DNA of 64,000 nt from an uncultured Eubacteriales bacterium. GTDB lineage: Bacteria > Bacillota > Clostridia > Oscillospirales > Acutalibacteraceae. The stretch spans positions 1 to 64,000 of the forward strand of contig CAKTEU010000008.1 of assembly GCA_934552855.1 (NCBI GenBank). The letters are read 5' to 3'. Below are positions 23,603-32,000 of the stretch, one piece after another (position 1 is the stretch's first letter; the number at the start of each line of letters is the position of its first letter). A program made the position numbers and the translations under genes. The notes under the pieces were generated by a model. It was not told where the DNA came from. It did no database searches and was given only the letters and a program-made list of their open reading frames with translations.

Positions 23603-25366
23603 ATGATAACGTTAAAAACACGCTGGACGGAAAGCGCAATGTGTGAAAAGCCACATCAGGAATATCCCCGTCCGCAAATGGTTCGTGACGATTGGGTAAA
23701 CCTCAACGGAATGTTTGATTATGCCGTTACAGATGCGAATGCAGAATGGTTTGAAAAAGTCGATGGTGAAATCCGTGTTCCGTTTGCAATTGAAAGCGCA
23801 CTTTCCGGCGTTTGCAAAAGAATAACCAAGGACGACCGCCTTTGGTATAAAAAGACCTTTACTCTTCCCGAAAGCTTCAAGGGCAAGCGTACCCTTATTC
23901 ACTTCGGTGCGGTTGACTGGGAATGCAAGGTTTACATCAACAAAAAGCTTGTTGCTTCTCATATCGGCGGTTACTGCCCGTTTTCGGCAGACATAACCGA
24001 TGCACTCAAAGACGGCGAAAACGAGCTTGTTGTTTGGGTATACGACCCGACCGACGGCGGCTGGCAAAACAGGGGAAAACAGGCAAGCTACTCTCACGGC
24101 TTTTGGTACACTTCAACTTCCGGCATTTGGCAAACCGTTTGGCTTGAAGCCGTTCCTGAAAATTACATAAAGAGCTATAAGCTTACTCCCGACATTGATG
24201 AGGGCGTTTTGAAAATTAAAACCGACGTTATCGGAAGCGGCGAACTTTACATTAAGGTTCTTGACGGCGAAAAAACTGTCTCAGAAAAAGCAATCACTGC
24301 AGACGATGAAGTTGAAATCAAAGACGCAAAGCTTTGGTCGCCGGAAGATCCGTTCCTTTATGACTTTGTTCTCACGCTCAAAAACGGCGATACCGTTGAC
24401 AGCGTCAAGGGCTATTTTGGAATGAGAAAATTCAGCATCGGTCAGCACGGCGGCTATGCAAGACTTTTCCTCAACAACAAGCCGTATTTTCAAAAGGGAC
24501 TTCTTGACCAGGGCTACTGGAGCGACGGCGGACTCACCCCGCCCTGCGATGAAGCGATTGTTTATGACATTGAAACAATGAAACGCCTCGGCTTCAATAT
24601 GCTCAGAAAGCACATCAAGGTTGAATCCGATCGTTGGTATTATTATTGCGACAAGCTTGGTATGATTGTTTGGCAGGATATGGTAAGCGGCGGAAAGGAA
24701 CTTGACGTTATCCACGCAGGCGTAATCCCCAACATTCAGGGTGTTCTCAATCCGATTGTTTATCTTTCGCTCAAGGATAACAAATATGCAACATTCAACC
24801 GTGACAAAATCGAATGGAGAACCCAGTTTGAAGAAGAACTTTTTGAAATGATTGATGCACTTTATAATCACACGTCAATCGGTTGTTGGGTTCCGTTCAA
24901 TGAAGGTTGGGGTCAGTTTGACGCAAAGCGAATAGGCGATGCAATCAAGGCAAAAGACCCTTCAAGAATCGTTGACCATGCAAGCGGCTGGTATGACCAA
25001 AAGGGTTGTGACCTTCGCAGTATTCACCGCTACATTCTTCCCGTCACCGCTCCGAAGTATGACGGCAGACCGTTCGTTCTCAGCGAATACGGCGGATACA
25101 GTCAAATTCTTGACGGACACATTTGGAACAAGCAAAAGTCTTTCGGTTATCAGATGTATAAGAGCAAGGAAACGCTCACAAACGCTTACAGAAAGCTTCA
25201 TGAAAATCAGGTTATTCCCGCAATGAAAAAAGGACTTTCCGCAACGGTTTATACCCAGGTTTCCGACGTTGAATTTGAGGTCAACGGAATGCTCACCTAT
25301 GACCGTGAAATCGTTAAAATTGACGAAGACGTTGTCAAAGCAATTAACGAAAAACTCACATTCTGA
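23603..25366 (+). CDS. Glycoside hydrolase family 2 protein (beta-galactosidase/glucuronidase-like)
   Basis: A 587-residue cytosolic GH2 enzyme. Domains in order: sugar-binding jelly roll (about 20-190, with WYKKTFTLP), immunoglobulin-like domain (about 195-280) and TIM barrel (about 285-585). The acid/base Glu is in FNEGWGQ (about residue 434) and the nucleophile Glu in SEYGGY (about 494). It lacks a signal peptide, so it likely splits imported glycosides. It is shorter than LacZ and lacks the C-terminal beta-sandwich domains. The ORF has TTG at 23600, but ATG 23603 fits AAGGAG at nine bases. No sugar transporter is adjacent, so the substrate is open. Confidence 0.88.
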   Translation: MITLKTRWTESAMCEKPHQEYPRPQMVRDDWVNLNGMFDYAVTDANAEWFEKVDGEIRVPFAIESALSGVCKRITKDDRLWYKKTFTLPESFKGKRTLIHFGAVDWECKVYINKKLVASHIGGYCPFSADITDALKDGENELVVWVYDPTDGGWQNRGKQASYSHGFWYTSTSGIWQTVWLEAVPENYIKSYKLTPDIDEGVLKIKTDVIGSGELYIKVLDGEKTVSEKAITADDEVEIKDAKLWSPEDPFLYDFVLTLKNGDTVDSVKGYFGMRKFSIGQHGGYARLFLNNKPYFQKGLLDQGYWSDGGLTPPCDEAIVYDIETMKRLGFNMLRKHIKVESDRWYYYCDKLGMIVWQDMVSGGKELDVIHAGVIPNIQGVLNPIVYLSLKDNKYATFNRDKIEWRTQFEEELFEMIDALYNHTSIGCWVPFNEGWGQFDAKRIGDAIKAKDPSRIVDHASGWYDQKGCDLRSIHRYILPVTAPKYDGRPFVLSEYGGYSQILDGHIWNKQKSFGYQMYKSKETLTNAYRKLHENQVIPAMKKGLSATVYTQVSDVEFEVNGMLTYDREIVKIDEDVVKAINEKLTF

Positions 25367-25383
25367 AAATAAGCAAAATTTTT

Positions 25384-25413
25384 ACACCGGCTGTTTTTGC
25401 AGTCGGTGTTTTT
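25384..25413 (+). terminator. Terminator after the GH2 gene
   Basis: ACACCGGCTG (25384-25393) pairs with CAGTCGGTGT (25400-25409) with one G-T wobble, then a T tract. Confidence 0.8.
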
Positions 25414-25424
25414 CTCTTTTCCCC

Positions 25425-25452
25425 TTGACAAAAGTGTAAAAGAAGATATAAT
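25425..25452 (+). promoter_or_regulatory. Promoter of the Fur-family/metal ABC transporter operon
   Basis: TTGACA at 25425-25430, a 16-base spacer and TATAAT at 25447-25452, immediately followed by the palindrome at 25456. Confidence 0.85.
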
Positions 25453-25455
25453 ATG

Positions 25456-25484
25456 AATTTGAAATTGAAATTCATTTTCAAATT
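25456..25484 (+). promoter_or_regulatory. Fur/Zur-like operator palindrome
   Basis: A 29-base inverted repeat: 14-base arms (25456-25469 and 25471-25484) around A25470 with one mismatched pair. The core GAAATTGAAATTCATTTTC matches 14 of 19 positions of the classical Fur box. It covers the predicted transcription start, so binding would block initiation. It probably serves the regulator encoded next. Confidence 0.65.
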
Positions 25485-25495
25485 GGAGGCTCGTC

Positions 25496-25930
25496 ATGGA
25501 AAGGACAACATATAAAACACGTCAGCGTGCGGATATAATCGACTGCCTTCGTGAAAACACCGAAACGGGACTCACGATTGAAGGATTGATGAAAAAGCTT
25601 TCCGAAAGGGGAACGCCCGTCGGAATAACAACCGTTTACCGCTATGTCGGAACGCTTGTTAAAGAGGGGATTGTTCGCCGCTTTCCCCGTGAGGGCAAAA
25701 AAAGCGTTGTTTTTCAATTCATTGAAAACCCCGGCCATTGCTGTGAGCACATTCATCTTCAGTGCAAGGAATGCGGAAAATTTGTTCACCTCGGCTGCGA
25801 ATGCATGAAAGAGGCAAACGAGCATCTTTATAAAAATCACGGCTTTATGGTCGATAATGAAAAAACTGTTCTTGTCGGCGTTTGTGCCGACTGTTTGAAA
25901 AAAGGTGAAAAAGAAAATGGCACTGATTGA
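25496..25930 (+). CDS. Fur family metal-dependent repressor (Zur/Fur-like)
   Basis: A 144-residue regulator with an N-terminal winged helix (about 5-85; TVYRYVGTLVKEGIV recognition region) and a C-terminal metal domain. Two CxxC pairs are visible, CKECG (about residue 91) and CADC near the end, forming the structural zinc site. His/Glu/Cys residues in HCCEHIHLQC can form the regulatory site. As first gene of an operon with a metal ABC transporter it likely represses that operon when metal is sufficient, through the palindrome at 25456. Zinc is the best guess because the transporter is ZnuABC-like; iron or manganese is not excluded. Confidence 0.88.
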   Translation: MERTTYKTRQRADIIDCLRENTETGLTIEGLMKKLSERGTPVGITTVYRYVGTLVKEGIVRRFPREGKKSVVFQFIENPGHCCEHIHLQCKECGKFVHLGCECMKEANEHLYKNHGFMVDNEKTVLVGVCADCLKKGEKENGTD

Positions 25931-26624
25931 TTGCAAAAACGTTGTGCTCGGCTATGACAGCCATATTGTTGCAAAAAATCTGAATTTTGAAGTGAACAGG
26001 GGCGATTATCTTTGCATAGTCGGCGAAAACGGAAGCGGAAAAAGCACACTTGTTAAGTCGCTTTTGGGCTTGATTGAAACCGAAAGCGGACACCTTCACA
26101 TGGGTGACGGACTCAAAAAAAGAGAAATAGGCTATCTTCCTCAGCAGAGTGCGGCGCAAAAAGATTTTCCGGCTTCGGTTTTTGAGGTTGTGCTTTCGGG
26201 CTGTCTTGCTTCAAAAAAAGGAATTTTCTTTTCAAAAGCGCAAAAGGACCTTGCAAAAGAGAATATGGAAAAGCTTGACATAGTTTCGCTCAAAGATAAG
26301 TGTTACCGTGAGCTTTCCGGCGGACAGCAGCAAAGGGTGCTTCTTGCCCGTGCGCTTTGCGCAACAAAAAAACTTCTTTTGCTTGATGAACCGGTGACCG
26401 GGCTTGACCCCGTTGTGACCGCCGATTTTTATCGTATAATTGAAAAAATTAACCGTGAATACAAAATCACAATCATTATGGTTTCGCATGACCTTTATTC
26501 GTCGCTCAATTATGCAACACATATTCTTCACATGAAAAAAGACGGTGCGTTTTTCGGAACGGTTAAAGAATATCTTGAAAGCGACGTTTACAAAGCCTTT
26601 TCCGGAGGTGAAAAAAATGCCTGA
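25917..26624 (+). CDS. znuC: Metal ABC transporter ATP-binding protein, ZnuC-like
   Basis: A 235-residue ATPase of the Mn/Zn/Fe (family 6 metal) ABC importers. Walker A GENGSGKST (about residue 36), signature LSGGQQQR, Walker B LLLLDEP and the switch His in VSHD are complete. The start is ATG 25917, with AAAGGTGA upstream; a GTG at 25905 is possible but lies inside that site. It overlaps the repressor gene by 14 bases and the fusion permease by 8, which indicates tight translational coupling. Confidence 0.92.
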   Translation: MALIDCKNVVLGYDSHIVAKNLNFEVNRGDYLCIVGENGSGKSTLVKSLLGLIETESGHLHMGDGLKKREIGYLPQQSAAQKDFPASVFEVVLSGCLASKKGIFFSKAQKDLAKENMEKLDIVSLKDKCYRELSGGQQQRVLLARALCATKKLLLLDEPVTGLDPVVTADFYRIIEKINREYKITIIMVSHDLYSSLNYATHILHMKKDGAFFGTVKEYLESDVYKAFSGGEKNA

Positions 26625-28401
26625 AGCAATCAGCCTTATTCTTTCTCAGCCGTTTTTGAAACGTGCGCTTGTTGCCGGAGTTTTAATTTCGCTTTGTGCC
26701 GCTCTTTTGGGTGTGAGCCTTGTTTTAAAACGCTTTTCAATGATAGGAGACGGACTTTCCCATGTTGGGTTCGGTGCACTTGCAATTGCCTGTGCGGCGA
26801 ATATTGCGCCGCTTTATTTTTCGCTGCCGATTGTTGTTGTTGCGGCGTTTTTGCTCCTTCGGATGAGTGAAAACGGAAAAATCAAGGGCGATGCGGCAAT
26901 CGCTCTCATTTCAACCGGTGCGCTTGCCGTCGGCGTAATGGTGACTTCGCTGACAACGGGAATGAATGTTGACATCTATAACTATATGTTCGGCAGTATA
27001 CTCACAATGAGCAACGCAGACGTTGCTCTGAGCGTTGTTTTGAGCGTTGCCGTTCTTGCGCTGTACCTTGTTTTTTATAACGAGATTTTTGCGGTGACAT
27101 TTGACGAAAGCTTTTCAAAAGCGACCGGAACAAAAGTCGGCGCATATAATATGCTCATTGCGGCTTTGACTGCGGTCACAATTGTAATCGGTATGCGTAT
27201 GATGGGCGCACTGCTCATTTCAAGCCTTATCATTTTTCCTGCAATTACTTCAATGCGCCTTTGCAAAAGCTATAAAAGTGTTATTATTTCAAGTGCAGCG
27301 GTTTCGGTTGTCTGCTTCTTTTCGGGTCTTTTGGTTTCGATTCGTTTTGAAGCACCAACGGGTGCAAGTGTTGTTTGTGTGAATATTTTTGTGCTTGCCG
27401 TTTTTTCGCTTCTTCGTGCTGTTTTAAATTCTTCAAAGCTGACAAAGACCGCAAAAAGAGTTTTTGTTTCGGCCGTTGCCGTTTTTTCTGCCGTGGTGCT
27501 TTTTGCCGCCGGGCTTACCGGTTCGGTAAAGGTTTATGAAAAAGAAAAAACAAGCGTTGTTGCCGCAACCTTTGCACCGTGCGATTTTGCAAGGCAGATT
27601 GCCGGCGATGATGCCGAGGTTACAATGCTTCTTGCTCCGGGTGAGGAAAGCCACACCTTTGAGCCGACCGCTTCGGATATCATGAAAATTGAACAATGCG
27701 ATGTTTTCATCTATGGCGGCGGAGAAAGCGACGAATGGGTAAACTCAATGCTTTCTTCAATTGATACGGAAAAAATCTCTGTTATCCGCATGATGGACGT
27801 GACGGAAAACCTCAAGGAGGAAACGCTTGAAGGTATGGAATCCGAAGAGGAAGATCATCATCATGAAGACGAAGAATATGACGAACACGTTTGGACTTCG
27901 CCTGAGAATGCGGAAAAAATTGTGAGTGCAATTTCAAAAGCCCTTTGCGAAAAAGACAACGAACACAGCAAGGACTATAAAAAAAGGACTGCCGAGTACC
28001 TTTCAAAGCTTGATGCCCTTGACAAAGAGTTTGAAGCTTTTTCAAAGGTAGCGGCCGGTAAGCACTTTGTTGTTGGCGACCGTTTTCCGTTTAAATATCT
28101 TGCCGATGAATACTCACTCAAGTTTTATGCGGCGTTTCCCGGCTGTTCGGCGCAAAGCGACGCAAACCCGACAACGATTGCGTTCCTTTCTCAAAAGGTT
28201 AAGGAGGAAAAAATCCCCGTTGTTTTCAAGGTTGATTTGAGCACGGGCTCGGTTGCAAAGTCAATTTCGGAAAGCACGGGTGCAAAGGTTATGACGCTTT
28301 ATTCCTGCCACGTTATTTCGGCTGACGATTTCAAAAACGGCGAAACCTATCTTTCGCTCATGGAACACAACCTTGATGTACTCAAGGCTGCAGCAAAATA
28401 G
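26617..28401 (+). CDS. Fused metal ABC permease and substrate-binding protein (ZnuB-ZnuA fusion)
   Basis: A 594-residue protein joining two normally separate parts. Residues 1 to about 280 are an ABC-3 permease (ZnuB/MntB type, seven or eight helices, GDGLSHVGFG motif near residue 46). A further helix (about 290-310) leads to a ZnuA-like binding domain (about 313-594). That domain has GEESHTFEPT with the first His ligand, a His/Asp/Glu-rich loop (EEEDHHHEDEE, about residue 410) and DEHVWTSP with the second. The usual third His helix reads GDRFPFKYLADEY, a variant without His, so the metal site may differ. ATG 26617 follows GGAGG; the upstream ORF start at 26545 lies inside znuC. No stop or frameshift separates the halves. 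Confidence 0.88.
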   Translation: MPEAISLILSQPFLKRALVAGVLISLCAALLGVSLVLKRFSMIGDGLSHVGFGALAIACAANIAPLYFSLPIVVVAAFLLLRMSENGKIKGDAAIALISTGALAVGVMVTSLTTGMNVDIYNYMFGSILTMSNADVALSVVLSVAVLALYLVFYNEIFAVTFDESFSKATGTKVGAYNMLIAALTAVTIVIGMRMMGALLISSLIIFPAITSMRLCKSYKSVIISSAAVSVVCFFSGLLVSIRFEAPTGASVVCVNIFVLAVFSLLRAVLNSSKLTKTAKRVFVSAVAVFSAVVLFAAGLTGSVKVYEKEKTSVVAATFAPCDFARQIAGDDAEVTMLLAPGEESHTFEPTASDIMKIEQCDVFIYGGGESDEWVNSMLSSIDTEKISVIRMMDVTENLKEETLEGMESEEEDHHHEDEEYDEHVWTSPENAEKIVSAISKALCEKDNEHSKDYKKRTAEYLSKLDALDKEFEAFSKVAAGKHFVVGDRFPFKYLADEYSLKFYAAFPGCSAQSDANPTTIAFLSQKVKEEKIPVVFKVDLSTGSVAKSISESTGAKVMTLYSCHVISADDFKNGETYLSLMEHNLDVLKAAAK

Positions 28402-28526
28402 GCAAAAAGAGTTTATTATAACACTGATTTGTAATTAACAATTTGCTCGTATCCTTTATAATGTTATCGGATCGGTGACACAATACCGCACTTTGTTTAT
28501 AAAACCATTATAAAGTAGAATCAGAC

Positions 28527-29567
28527 ATGAACCTTATTTCTGCAATCAAGCCGTATCTCAAAAAAGCCGTTTCTCTTTTGGTGGCATTCGGAATTTCAAT
28601 CGGGCTTCTTTCGTCGTTTGCGGCGGATACCGATATTTCCGCAAGGTCGCTTGTTGTTCGTGAAGGACTGCGTACATTGATGAACACGATCGACCCCAAG
28701 GGCGGCGGAAACCTTTTTGGAAAACTTGCCGGAAAAATTACAACTACCCCAAGCGTATACCACCCTTCAAAAGGATTCAAGTATAACAAAATCAAACTTG
28801 AAAACTGTACTATTGAAGTGCTGACAAAAACCGACAGCGAAAACAGCGATAAGGTTGTCTATCAAATCCATGGCGGTGCATTCATTTTCGGAATGCAGGA
28901 TCTGTACCGCTGGCAGGGTGAAAAATGGTCTGAGCTTTGCAATGGTGCAACCGTTGTTATGGTTGATTACCGCCTTGCACCGGATACGGTTTTTCCCGGT
29001 GCGCACGAAGATGTTCTTGACGGTTGGGAATGGATAATGAAAAACGGCTACGATGCGGATGATGTTGTTGTTACCGGTGACAGTGCCGGCGGAAATCTTG
29101 CGCTCAGCCTTGTTCTTTCATTGCATGATTCAAAAAGGGCGCTTCCGGCCGCAGTTGTCACAATGTCGCCTTGGGCAGACCTTGCTGCCGAGGGCGAAAG
29201 CTATACGACCAATATCTATAAAGATCCGATGTTCGGCATTAAAGAGGGCAAAGAGGTTGAAATTGATATAAGAAATATGTCATATATTTATGCCGCCGGC
29301 ACCGACCTTCACAATCCTCGGCTCTCTCCGGTTTATGCCGAATATGACGGTTTTTGCCCCACACTTATTCAGTGCGGAACGGCTGAGGTACTTTACAGCG
29401 ACGCTGTAACCGTGAGGGATAAAATGCAAAAGGCCGGCGTTGACGTAACGTTCAGCGAATACACCGGAATGTGGCACGTTTTTCAAATCTTCGGCGATTT
29501 TATTCCCGAAGGTGAGGCGGCATGGGCAGAAGCCGGAGCTTATGCTTCAAGCAAGCTTTACAAATAA
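28527..29567 (+). CDS. HSL-type alpha/beta hydrolase (esterase), exported or membrane-anchored
   Basis: A 346-residue esterase of the hormone-sensitive lipase family (Abhydrolase_3). The oxyanion motif HGGAF is at about residue 114, the nucleophile Ser in GDSAGGN at about 185, and the terminal His in WHVFQIFG near 317. A hydrophobic segment (about 12-34) follows a basic start and may be a signal peptide or anchor, placing the enzyme at the outer face. No clear ribosome site precedes the ATG. It is not obviously cotranscribed with the metal operon, which ends 125 bases upstream. Confidence 0.84.
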   Translation: MNLISAIKPYLKKAVSLLVAFGISIGLLSSFAADTDISARSLVVREGLRTLMNTIDPKGGGNLFGKLAGKITTTPSVYHPSKGFKYNKIKLENCTIEVLTKTDSENSDKVVYQIHGGAFIFGMQDLYRWQGEKWSELCNGATVVMVDYRLAPDTVFPGAHEDVLDGWEWIMKNGYDADDVVVTGDSAGGNLALSLVLSLHDSKRALPAAVVTMSPWADLAAEGESYTTNIYKDPMFGIKEGKEVEIDIRNMSYIYAAGTDLHNPRLSPVYAEYDGFCPTLIQCGTAEVLYSDAVTVRDKMQKAGVDVTFSEYTGMWHVFQIFGDFIPEGEAAWAEAGAYASSKLYK

Positions 29568-29625
29568 AATAACCTTTGAGCGATGAATTTTTATCGGTTC
29601 ATGGGTTTTGGGAAAGGATTTTTTC

Positions 29626-30795
29626 ATGACTGCACTTGAACGATTTTTAAAATATGTAACTTTTGAAACAACATCAAATGAGGAAAGCAAAACCGTTCCT
29701 TCAACCGCAACGCAGCTTGTGCTTGCCGATTACCTTGCAAAGGAACTGAAGGAAATCGGCGTTACCGATGCAGAGCGAGACGAACTCGGCTATGTTTACG
29801 GTCATATTCCGGCTTCAGAAGGGGCGGAAAACGAGCCTGCAATCGGTCTTGTTGCTCATATGGATACCTCGCCGGATGTCAGCGGAAAAAACGTCAATGC
29901 AAAAATAATTACCTTTGACGGAACGAATGCACCGATGGTAAGCGGCCGCTATCTTGGAAAAGAGCTTGTTGTTACCGACTGCAAAACGCTTTTGGGTGCC
30001 GATGACAAAGCCGGTGTTGCCGAAATTGTTGCCGCCTGCGAAAAAATTATCAATGGCAACATAAAGCACGGAAAAATTTCCGTTTGCTTCACTCCCGACG
30101 AAGAAATCGGTTCAGGTGCAGATCACTTTGATTTTGAACGCTTCGGCGCAGATTTTGCTTATACCGTTGACGGCGGAGAACTCGGCGGAATCGAATATGA
30201 AAACTTCAATGCTGCTTCGGTTTCGCTTGTTGTTCACGGAATCAATACCCACCCGGGTTCGGCAAAAAACAGAATGAAAAACGCCGTTTTGTATCTTCAC
30301 GAATTTGTTTCAATGTTACCTGCCTTTGAAACTCCGGCGCACACCGAAAATTATGAGGGCTTTTATCACGTTTCGGACATAAGCGGAAACGAAAGCGAAG
30401 CAAAGCTTCATATGCTCATTCGTGACCACAGCAGAGAAAAGTTTGAAGAGCGGAAAAAGTTCGTTTCCTCTGTTGTTTCCTTCCTCAACGAAAAGTATGG
30501 CGAAGGCACATTTGAACTCAAAATCACCGACAGCTATTATAATATGCGTGAGATTATTGAACAGCATATGGAAATTGTTGACCGTGCAAAAAACGCAATG
30601 TGTGCGCTCGGCGTTGAAGTTGAGGTTACGCCTATAAGGGGCGGTACCGACGGCGCAAGGCTTTCCTTTGAGGGCTTGCCGTGTCCGAACCTTTCAACCG
30701 GCGGAATGAATTATCACAGCATTTATGAAGCGGTTTCGGTTGAAGCACTTTCGGTAATGACCGACGTTCTTGTTGAAATTGTGAGGGCAAAATAA
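29626..30795 (+). CDS. pepT: Peptidase T (tripeptide aminopeptidase)
   Basis: A 389-residue M20B metallopeptidase that releases N-terminal residues from tripeptides in the cytosol. Metal ligands are visible: His in VAHMDTSPD (about residue 78), Asp in LGADDKAGVAE (about 130), the catalytic Glu and ligand Glu in TPDEEIGSG (about 164), and the C-terminal His in GGMNYHSIYE (about 367). RGGTDGARLSF is also typical of PepT. ATG 29626 with AAAGGA upstream is preferred to an in-frame TTG at 29608. Length is near the usual 405-410. Confidence 0.94.
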   Translation: MTALERFLKYVTFETTSNEESKTVPSTATQLVLADYLAKELKEIGVTDAERDELGYVYGHIPASEGAENEPAIGLVAHMDTSPDVSGKNVNAKIITFDGTNAPMVSGRYLGKELVVTDCKTLLGADDKAGVAEIVAACEKIINGNIKHGKISVCFTPDEEIGSGADHFDFERFGADFAYTVDGGELGGIEYENFNAASVSLVVHGINTHPGSAKNRMKNAVLYLHEFVSMLPAFETPAHTENYEGFYHVSDISGNESEAKLHMLIRDHSREKFEERKKFVSSVVSFLNEKYGEGTFELKITDSYYNMREIIEQHMEIVDRAKNAMCALGVEVEVTPIRGGTDGARLSFEGLPCPNLSTGGMNYHSIYEAVSVEALSVMTDVLVEIVRAK

Positions 30796-30808
30796 AAATT
30801 TAATATAT

Positions 30809-30849
30809 AACAAGCGGCTACCGATTTTGTTTTTCGGCAGCCGCTTGTT
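30809..30849. terminator. Hairpin between convergent pepT and PepSY genes
   Basis: A perfect 11-bp stem, AACAAGCGGCT (30809-30819) with AGCCGCTTGTT (30839-30849). No T tract follows on the plus strand; the minus strand side is AT-rich. A terminator role is likely but not typical. Confidence 0.55.
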
Positions 30850-30891
30850 GCGTAATGAAAACAGGAAAATAAAGATGAAATAGCAGAATTT

Positions 30892-31917
30892 TTAATCATC
30901 GATCTCTTTTTCAAAGTCGATGATGCTTCCGTCCTTTGCATTTATCGAATATTCGTATTCAAAAATACTTTTTTGAAATTCGACTTCATATTCAAAAACA
31001 CCGTCGTCTCTGTCAAGCTTAACTTTTTTGAAAGTGACTTCGCTTTCCGAAAGACCTGCGTGCGAAAGAGCAATCGCTTTTGCTTTTCCAATGCTTATGA
31101 AACCGGAAGTCGGCTTCGGTGCAGTTGTTGAGGGGGCTTGCGTTGTCGACTCTTTTGTCGTTGGCTCAAAAGCCGGGTCAATGTCTTTTTCAAGAATTTT
31201 TCCCGTCAGGGCGTTTATGGTGTAATCATACTCTTTTGAATTTGCAAAAAACTCAATTTCATATTCATAAATACCGTCGTCTTTTTCAAGCTTAACCTTT
31301 TTGAATGTCGCCTTTGAAGCGCTTATCCCTGCGTCTGAAAGGGCAATTTTTTTCGCCTCTGCCAAAGAAATGCGATAGCTTTGCTGTGCCTTCGTTGTTG
31401 CCGGTGCCTTTGTTGTTGCCGGTGCCTTTGTTGTTGAAGGTGCGGTGGTTGACAAAACCGGTTTTGATGTTTCCGGAACAGATGTTGTCGGTTCGGTTAC
31501 TTTTGCTGCCGGTTCGGTTTTTGGGGCAGTAGTCTCTGAAACCGCCGAAGAAGTCGGTTCGTTTTTTGTTGTGGTTTCCTTGTGCAAAGCAGTGGTTGTT
31601 TTTTCGGCTTTGCTGTTGTCAACTTCAACTTCTCGGTTTACGATTGCACCGTTTTTTGCGGCAATTTTATAATCGTATTCCATATTTTCAAAATCAAAGT
31701 CAACATCAAAAACATATTTTCCGTGTTCTTTTGTAAAAACGGAGCTTTTGTCTTTTGCCTGTTCTTTTGAAATTCCTGCGTCGCTCAATGCGATTTCAAG
31801 GGCTTTTTCGGCTCCGACGGATTTTTTTTCTGCGGTTGAAGCCGAAGAAAATACGGCTCCTGTTCCGATTGCGGTGGCAACGGCGATTGCACAAATTCCA
31901 ATAACGGCTTTTTTCAT
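30892..31917 (-). CDS. Exported protein with three PepSY-like domains and Thr-rich linkers
   Basis: A 341-residue secreted or anchored protein: signal segment (about 3-27), PepSY-like domain 1 (about 33-98), a Thr/Pro/Ala linker with repeated TTKAPA units (about 105-178), domain 2 (about 180-248), a shorter linker, and domain 3 (about 272-340). Each domain shows AKKIALSDAG, a K-x-D-D-G turn and EYEVEF followed by Y-x-I-NA-x-G. PepSY domains are found in peptidase inhibitors and envelope sensors. The gene lies directly downstream of the histidine kinase gene but has its own promoter with the same direct repeat as the other PepSY gene. AAGGAG precedes the ATG. Confidence 0.85.
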   Translation of the reverse strand: MKKAVIGICAIAVATAIGTGAVFSSASTAEKKSVGAEKALEIALSDAGISKEQAKDKSSVFTKEHGKYVFDVDFDFENMEYDYKIAAKNGAIVNREVEVDNSKAEKTTTALHKETTTKNEPTSSAVSETTAPKTEPAAKVTEPTTSVPETSKPVLSTTAPSTTKAPATTKAPATTKAQQSYRISLAEAKKIALSDAGISASKATFKKVKLEKDDGIYEYEIEFFANSKEYDYTINALTGKILEKDIDPAFEPTTKESTTQAPSTTAPKPTSGFISIGKAKAIALSHAGLSESEVTFKKVKLDRDDGVFEYEVEFQKSIFEYEYSINAKDGSIIDFEKEIDD

Positions 31918-31967
31918 AATCGTTGTCTCCTTGCTTTTAAATTACAGTGCATCTTTACTGTGGCTTA

Positions 31968-32000
31968 ATAATACAGCCGAAAGATTAATCTTTTATTAGA
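31968..32000 (-). promoter_or_regulatory. PepSY promoter with 11-bp-spaced direct repeat (OmpR/PhoB type)
   Basis: Minus strand: CTCTAAT-N4-GATTAAT, then ten bases and a -10 TATTAT (31968-31973). Repeats on the plus strand are ATTAA (31984) and ATTAG (31995), 11 bases apart. The distal repeat overlaps the last codons of the kinase gene. Spacing is identical to the site at 34866-34899. Confidence 0.6.
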
